A DNA stretch of 39,631 nucleotides from Comamonadaceae bacterium (GTDB lineage: Bacteria > Pseudomonadota > Gammaproteobacteria > Burkholderiales > Burkholderiaceae_C): contig CANFWH010000018.1 in assembly GCA_947450645.1 (NCBI GenBank), forward strand, positions 1 to 39,631, read 5' to 3'. Positions within the stretch are counted from its first letter, which is position 1; the number at the start of each line of letters is the position of its first letter. The position numbers were made by a program, and so were the translations under genes. This document shows, piece after piece, positions 37,221 to 39,631 of this stretch. The notes under the pieces are model-generated. The model ran no database searches and was not told the origin of the DNA. It saw only the letters and a list, made by a program, of their open reading frames with translations.

Positions 37221-37952
37221 TTAGACCGTCACCAGCGTACCTTCGTCGCTTCCTTCAACCACACGCTTGAGTGCGCCGTGTTTAAAGATAGAAAACACTT
37301 TAATCGGTAGTTTTTGATCGCGGCACAGCGCAAACGCGGCCGCATCCATCACACCTAGATTACGGCTAATCGCCTCGTCAAATGTAATCGTGGCATAGCG
37401 CGTGGCGTTAGGGTCTTTTGCAGGATCTGCGCTGTAGACGCCATCGACTTTAGTGGCCTTCAATACCACTTCTGCGCCAATTTCAGCGCCGCGCAAAGCC
37501 GCTGCGGTATCGGTTGTAAAAAATGGATTGCCCGTGCCAGCGGCAAAAATCACAACCTTGCCCTCTTCCAGATATTGCAACGCCTTGGGACGCACATAGG
37601 GCTCCACGATCTGCTCAATCGCAATCGCAGACATCACGCGGGCAGTTAGCCCCGCTTTATTCATCGTGTCACCCAGCGCAAGTGCGTTCATCACCGTGGC
37701 CAGCATGCCCATGTAGTCTGCCGTGGCGCGATCCATACCAACAGAGCCGCCGGCTACCCCGCGAAAGATGTTGCCCCCGCCAATCACCACCGCTACCTGC
37801 ACGCCCATGCGCGTGATCTCAGCGATTTCTTCGACCATACGGACAATGGTGGCGCGGTTGATGCCGAAGGCATCGTCGCCCATCAAAGCCTCACCCGATA
37901 GTTTCAGCAAAATGCGTTTGTAAGGTTTACCGCTAGTGGCTGGACTTGTCAT
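37221..37952 (-). CDS. pyrH: uridylate kinase (UMP kinase)
   Basis: Hexameric amino-acid-kinase-fold enzyme making UDP from UMP. 243 residues: [99 protein letters not shown] stands 7 bases upstream of the ATG. It is the first gene after the tsf terminator, so it probably starts its own transcript, which then runs into frr and uppS. Confidence 0.97.
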   Translation of the reverse strand: MTSPATSGKPYKRILLKLSGEALMGDDAFGINRATIVRMVEEIAEITRMGVQVAVVIGGGNIFRGVAGGSVGMDRATADYMGMLATVMNALALGDTMNKAGLTARVMSAIAIEQIVEPYVRPKALQYLEEGKVVIFAAGTGNPFFTTDTAAALRGAEIGAEVVLKATKVDGVYSADPAKDPNATRYATITFDEAISRNLGVMDAAAFALCRDQKLPIKVFSIFKHGALKRVVEGSDEGTLVTV

Positions 37953-37979
37953 GGTGTGCTCCTATGTTGCTTCTAGTGA

Positions 37980-37998
37980 ATTGTATTTTTAGATTATA
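37980..37998 (-). promoter_or_regulatory. candidate -10 elements for pyrH
   Basis: On the minus strand two -10-like hexamers lie between the tsf terminator and pyrH: TATAAT (37998-37993), touching the terminator T-run, and TACAAT (37985-37980). Matching -35 positions fall inside the terminator stem and are poor matches. A promoter is expected here because a strong terminator precedes pyrH. Confidence 0.35.
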
Positions 37999-38026
37999 AA
38001 AAAGGCGCATCGTGTGCGCCTTTTTT
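37998..38026 (-). terminator. intrinsic terminator after tsf
   Basis: AGGCGCA (38003-38009) pairs perfectly with TGCGCCT (38015-38021) across a 5-base loop, with T6 on the downstream side of the minus strand (38003-37998) and T6 also on the plus side (38021-38026). It lies 20 bases after the tsf stop and ends the rpsB-tsf unit. Confidence 0.92.
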
Positions 38027-38045
38027 AGTGATTCCAGCAGCGGTT

Positions 38046-38933
38046 TTACTGACCCTTAGCAGCGGCCACTTGGGCAGCAACTTCAGCAGCAAAATCGTCC
38101 ACCTTCTTCTCAATGCCTTCGCCCACAACATACATCGTGAAGCCCGTCATAGTTGTATTCACAGACTTGAGCATCGCTGCTACGGTCAGCTTGTCGTTCT
38201 TGACAAAAGATTGATCAAATAAGCTCACTTCTTTTAGGAACTTTTGAACCGAGCCTTCAATCATCTTGGCAGCAATCTCAGGCGGCTTGCCGGACTCGGC
38301 TGCTTTAGCCGTTGCAACCGAACGCTCAGTGTCAATCAACGCTTGTGGCACGTCGGCGCTGGTCATAGACACAGGCTTCATTGCCGCAATGTGCATTGCC
38401 ACGTCTTTTGCGGCAGTTGCATCGCCAGCGTACTCCACGACCACGCCAATGCGTGTGCCATGCAAATAAGTTGCCAATGCGGAGCCTGTAAAGCGCTTGA
38501 AGCGGCGCAGACTCATGTTTTCGCCGATTTTTCCAATCAAGCCTTTGCGCACGTCTTCTAGCGTCGGGCCAAAGCCGTCAAGCGTGTAAGGCAGTGCAGA
38601 CAAGGCAGCGATATCGGCTGGATTGTGCTTTGCAACCAAATCAGCAGCCGCTTGGCAAAGCGCCAAGAAGCTATCGTTTTTAGTGACAAAGTCAGTTTCG
38701 CAGTTGACTTCCAACATCGCGCCCTCATCCACCGTGGAAGCAATCATCACAACGCCTTCAGCCGTCACACGGCTTGCGGCTTTGCTGGCTTTACTACCCA
38801 ATTTCACGCGGAGTAACTCTTCTGCTTTAACCATGTCGCCAGCAGCTTCGGTCAATGCTTTTTTGCACTCCATCATGGGCGCATCTGTTTTGGCGCGGAG
38901 TTCCGCGACCATGCTTGCTGTGATGACAGACAT
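38046..38933 (-). CDS. tsf: elongation factor Ts
   Basis: Guanine nucleotide exchange factor for EF-Tu. 295 residues: the N-terminal UBA-like domain ([42 protein letters not shown]), the signature [14 protein letters not shown] (the TDFV element that contacts EF-Tu), and dimerisation and C-terminal modules. The ATG shares one base with the rpsB stop (TAATG), and a very strong GGAGGTGA (38948-38941) sits inside the end of rpsB, 7 bases before the start. It is followed by an intrinsic terminator. Confidence 0.97.
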   Translation of the reverse strand: MSVITASMVAELRAKTDAPMMECKKALTEAAGDMVKAEELLRVKLGSKASKAASRVTAEGVVMIASTVDEGAMLEVNCETDFVTKNDSFLALCQAAADLVAKHNPADIAALSALPYTLDGFGPTLEDVRKGLIGKIGENMSLRRFKRFTGSALATYLHGTRIGVVVEYAGDATAAKDVAMHIAAMKPVSMTSADVPQALIDTERSVATAKAAESGKPPEIAAKMIEGSVQKFLKEVSLFDQSFVKNDKLTVAAMLKSVNTTMTGFTMYVVGEGIEKKVDDFAAEVAAQVAAAKGQ

Positions 38934-39631
38934 TACTCAGTCACCTCCACAAATTCGTCAGCGCTCTCTGCCACAGCAGCAACCACTTCTTGCACAGCGT
39001 TGGCACGGCCAGCCAAAATAGCATCTGCAATACCGCGAGCGTAGAGCTGCACAGCCTTAGATGAGTCATCGTTACCAGGGATTGGGTATGCAATGCCAAC
39101 TGGCGAGTGGTTGGTGTCAACCACGCCAATGACGGGAATGCCCAGCTTGGCAGCTTCTTGCAAAGCAATTTTGTGGTAACCGACGTCGATCACGAAAATC
39201 GCGCTTGGCAATTCGTTCATGTCTTGAATGCCACCAATGTCGCGCTCAAGTTTTGTAATTTCGCGGCTGAATGTGAGTTGTTCTTTTTTGCTAAGTGCGT
39301 CAAGACCCGTTTCCATCTGCGCCTTCATGTCTTTCAGGCGTTTGATCGATGTTTTAACGGTTTTGAAGTTAGTCAACATACCGCCGAGCCAACGTTGGCT
39401 CACAAAAGGCACGCCAGCGCGGGCAGCTTCTTCAACGATAAATTCGCGTGCTTGGCGCTTCGTGCCAACCATCAAAATCGTGCCGCGCTTGGCAGCCGTT
39501 TGACTCGCAAACTTCATTGCGTCTTGGAACATTGGCAACGATTTTTCCAAGTTAATGATGTGAATTTTGTTGCGATGGCCAAAAATAAACGGGGCCATCT
39601 TAGGGTTCCAGAAACGTGTTTGGTGCCCGAA
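38933..39631 (-). CDS. rpsB: 30S ribosomal protein S2 (5' partial)
   Basis: Small-subunit protein needed for S1 binding. The frame is open to the last base of the window: the first visible residues are [11 protein letters not shown], followed by [21 protein letters not shown], so the Met at 39598 is internal and the true start, expected roughly 15 residues further upstream, is outside. Signatures: [65 protein letters not shown]. The visible 232 residues end in an acidic-aromatic tail. It is coupled to tsf by a one-base overlap. Confidence 0.97.
   Translation of the reverse strand, partial: FGHQTRFWNPKMAPFIFGHRNKIHIINLEKSLPMFQDAMKFASQTAAKRGTILMVGTKRQAREFIVEEAARAGVPFVSQRWLGGMLTNFKTVKTSIKRLKDMKAQMETGLDALSKKEQLTFSREITKLERDIGGIQDMNELPSAIFVIDVGYHKIALQEAAKLGIPVIGVVDTNHSPVGIAYPIPGNDDSSKAVQLYARGIADAILAGRANAVQEVVAAVAESADEFVEVTE

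Overview
The window is a stretch of core chromosome from a betaproteobacterium, most likely order Burkholderiales (Comamonadaceae-like or Polynucleobacter-like). Four things point there: the envelope/lipid A/translation gene order (rpsB-tsf-pyrH-frr-uppS-cdsA-dxr-rseP-bamA-ompH-lpxD-fabZ-lpxA-lpxB-rnhB), the exbB-exbD-lpxK-Trm112-kdsB-adk block, an orphan Bug-type (TctC) periplasmic binding protein, and a PhaR-type PHA regulator. Base composition looks intermediate, near half G+C by eye, which is lower than most free-living Comamonadaceae. The genome is tightly packed: no gap exceeds about 185 bases and many neighbouring genes overlap by 1 to 14 bases. I see no insertion sequence, prophage, CRISPR array or obvious pseudogene. 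The window cuts guaB at its left end and rpsB at its right end.

Layout. 1-1431: guaB (5' end missing). 1449-7054: a plus-strand metabolic cluster (hot-dog CoA hydratase, class III CoA-transferase, DctA dicarboxylate carrier, Bug solute-binding protein, acyl-CoA dehydrogenase), the most accessory-looking part. 7107-7183: tRNA-Val(GAC). 7237-9128: phaR-rimO. 9180-14278 (minus): ppsA-clpS-clpA, divergent from ppsR (14355-15182). 15179-16435 (minus): icd. 16619-18026: a small exported Ala/Lys-rich protein, a DUF192 protein and a membrane protein related to the PuuD membrane domain. 18083-19315 (minus): xseA. 19344-25075 (plus): exbB-exbD-lpxK-Trm112-kdsB-adk-lemA and two TPM-domain genes. 25076-39631 (minus): an rRNA methyltransferase-like gene, rnhB, lpxB, lpxA, fabZ, lpxD, ompH, bamA, rseP, dxr, cdsA, uppS, frr, pyrH, then after a terminator tsf and rpsB.

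How the genes work together. The minus-strand block from pyrH to lpxB links nucleotide supply and ribosome recycling with isoprenoid and phospholipid precursors (dxr, uppS, cdsA), outer-membrane protein assembly (bamA, ompH/skp, rseP) and lipid A synthesis (lpxD, fabZ, lpxA, lpxB). lpxK and kdsB on the plus strand continue lipid A/Kdo synthesis. ppsA and ppsR form an enzyme/regulator pair at the pyruvate-PEP node, and clpS/clpA form the N-degron unfoldase pair. The 1.4-7.1 kb cluster looks like uptake and CoA-dependent breakdown of a small di- or branched carboxylic acid; its substrate cannot be read from sequence.

I found no convincing wholly new multi-gene system. The best second-look items are an intrinsic-terminator-like hairpin inside the leader of the small Ala/Lys-rich secreted protein, an RseP that appears to have only one PDZ domain, an acyl-CoA dehydrogenase with its catalytic glutamate apparently at the IVD/LCAD position, an in-frame frr-stop/TTG-start junction with uppS, and a tRNA-Val whose CCA end lies inside a perfect trailer hairpin.
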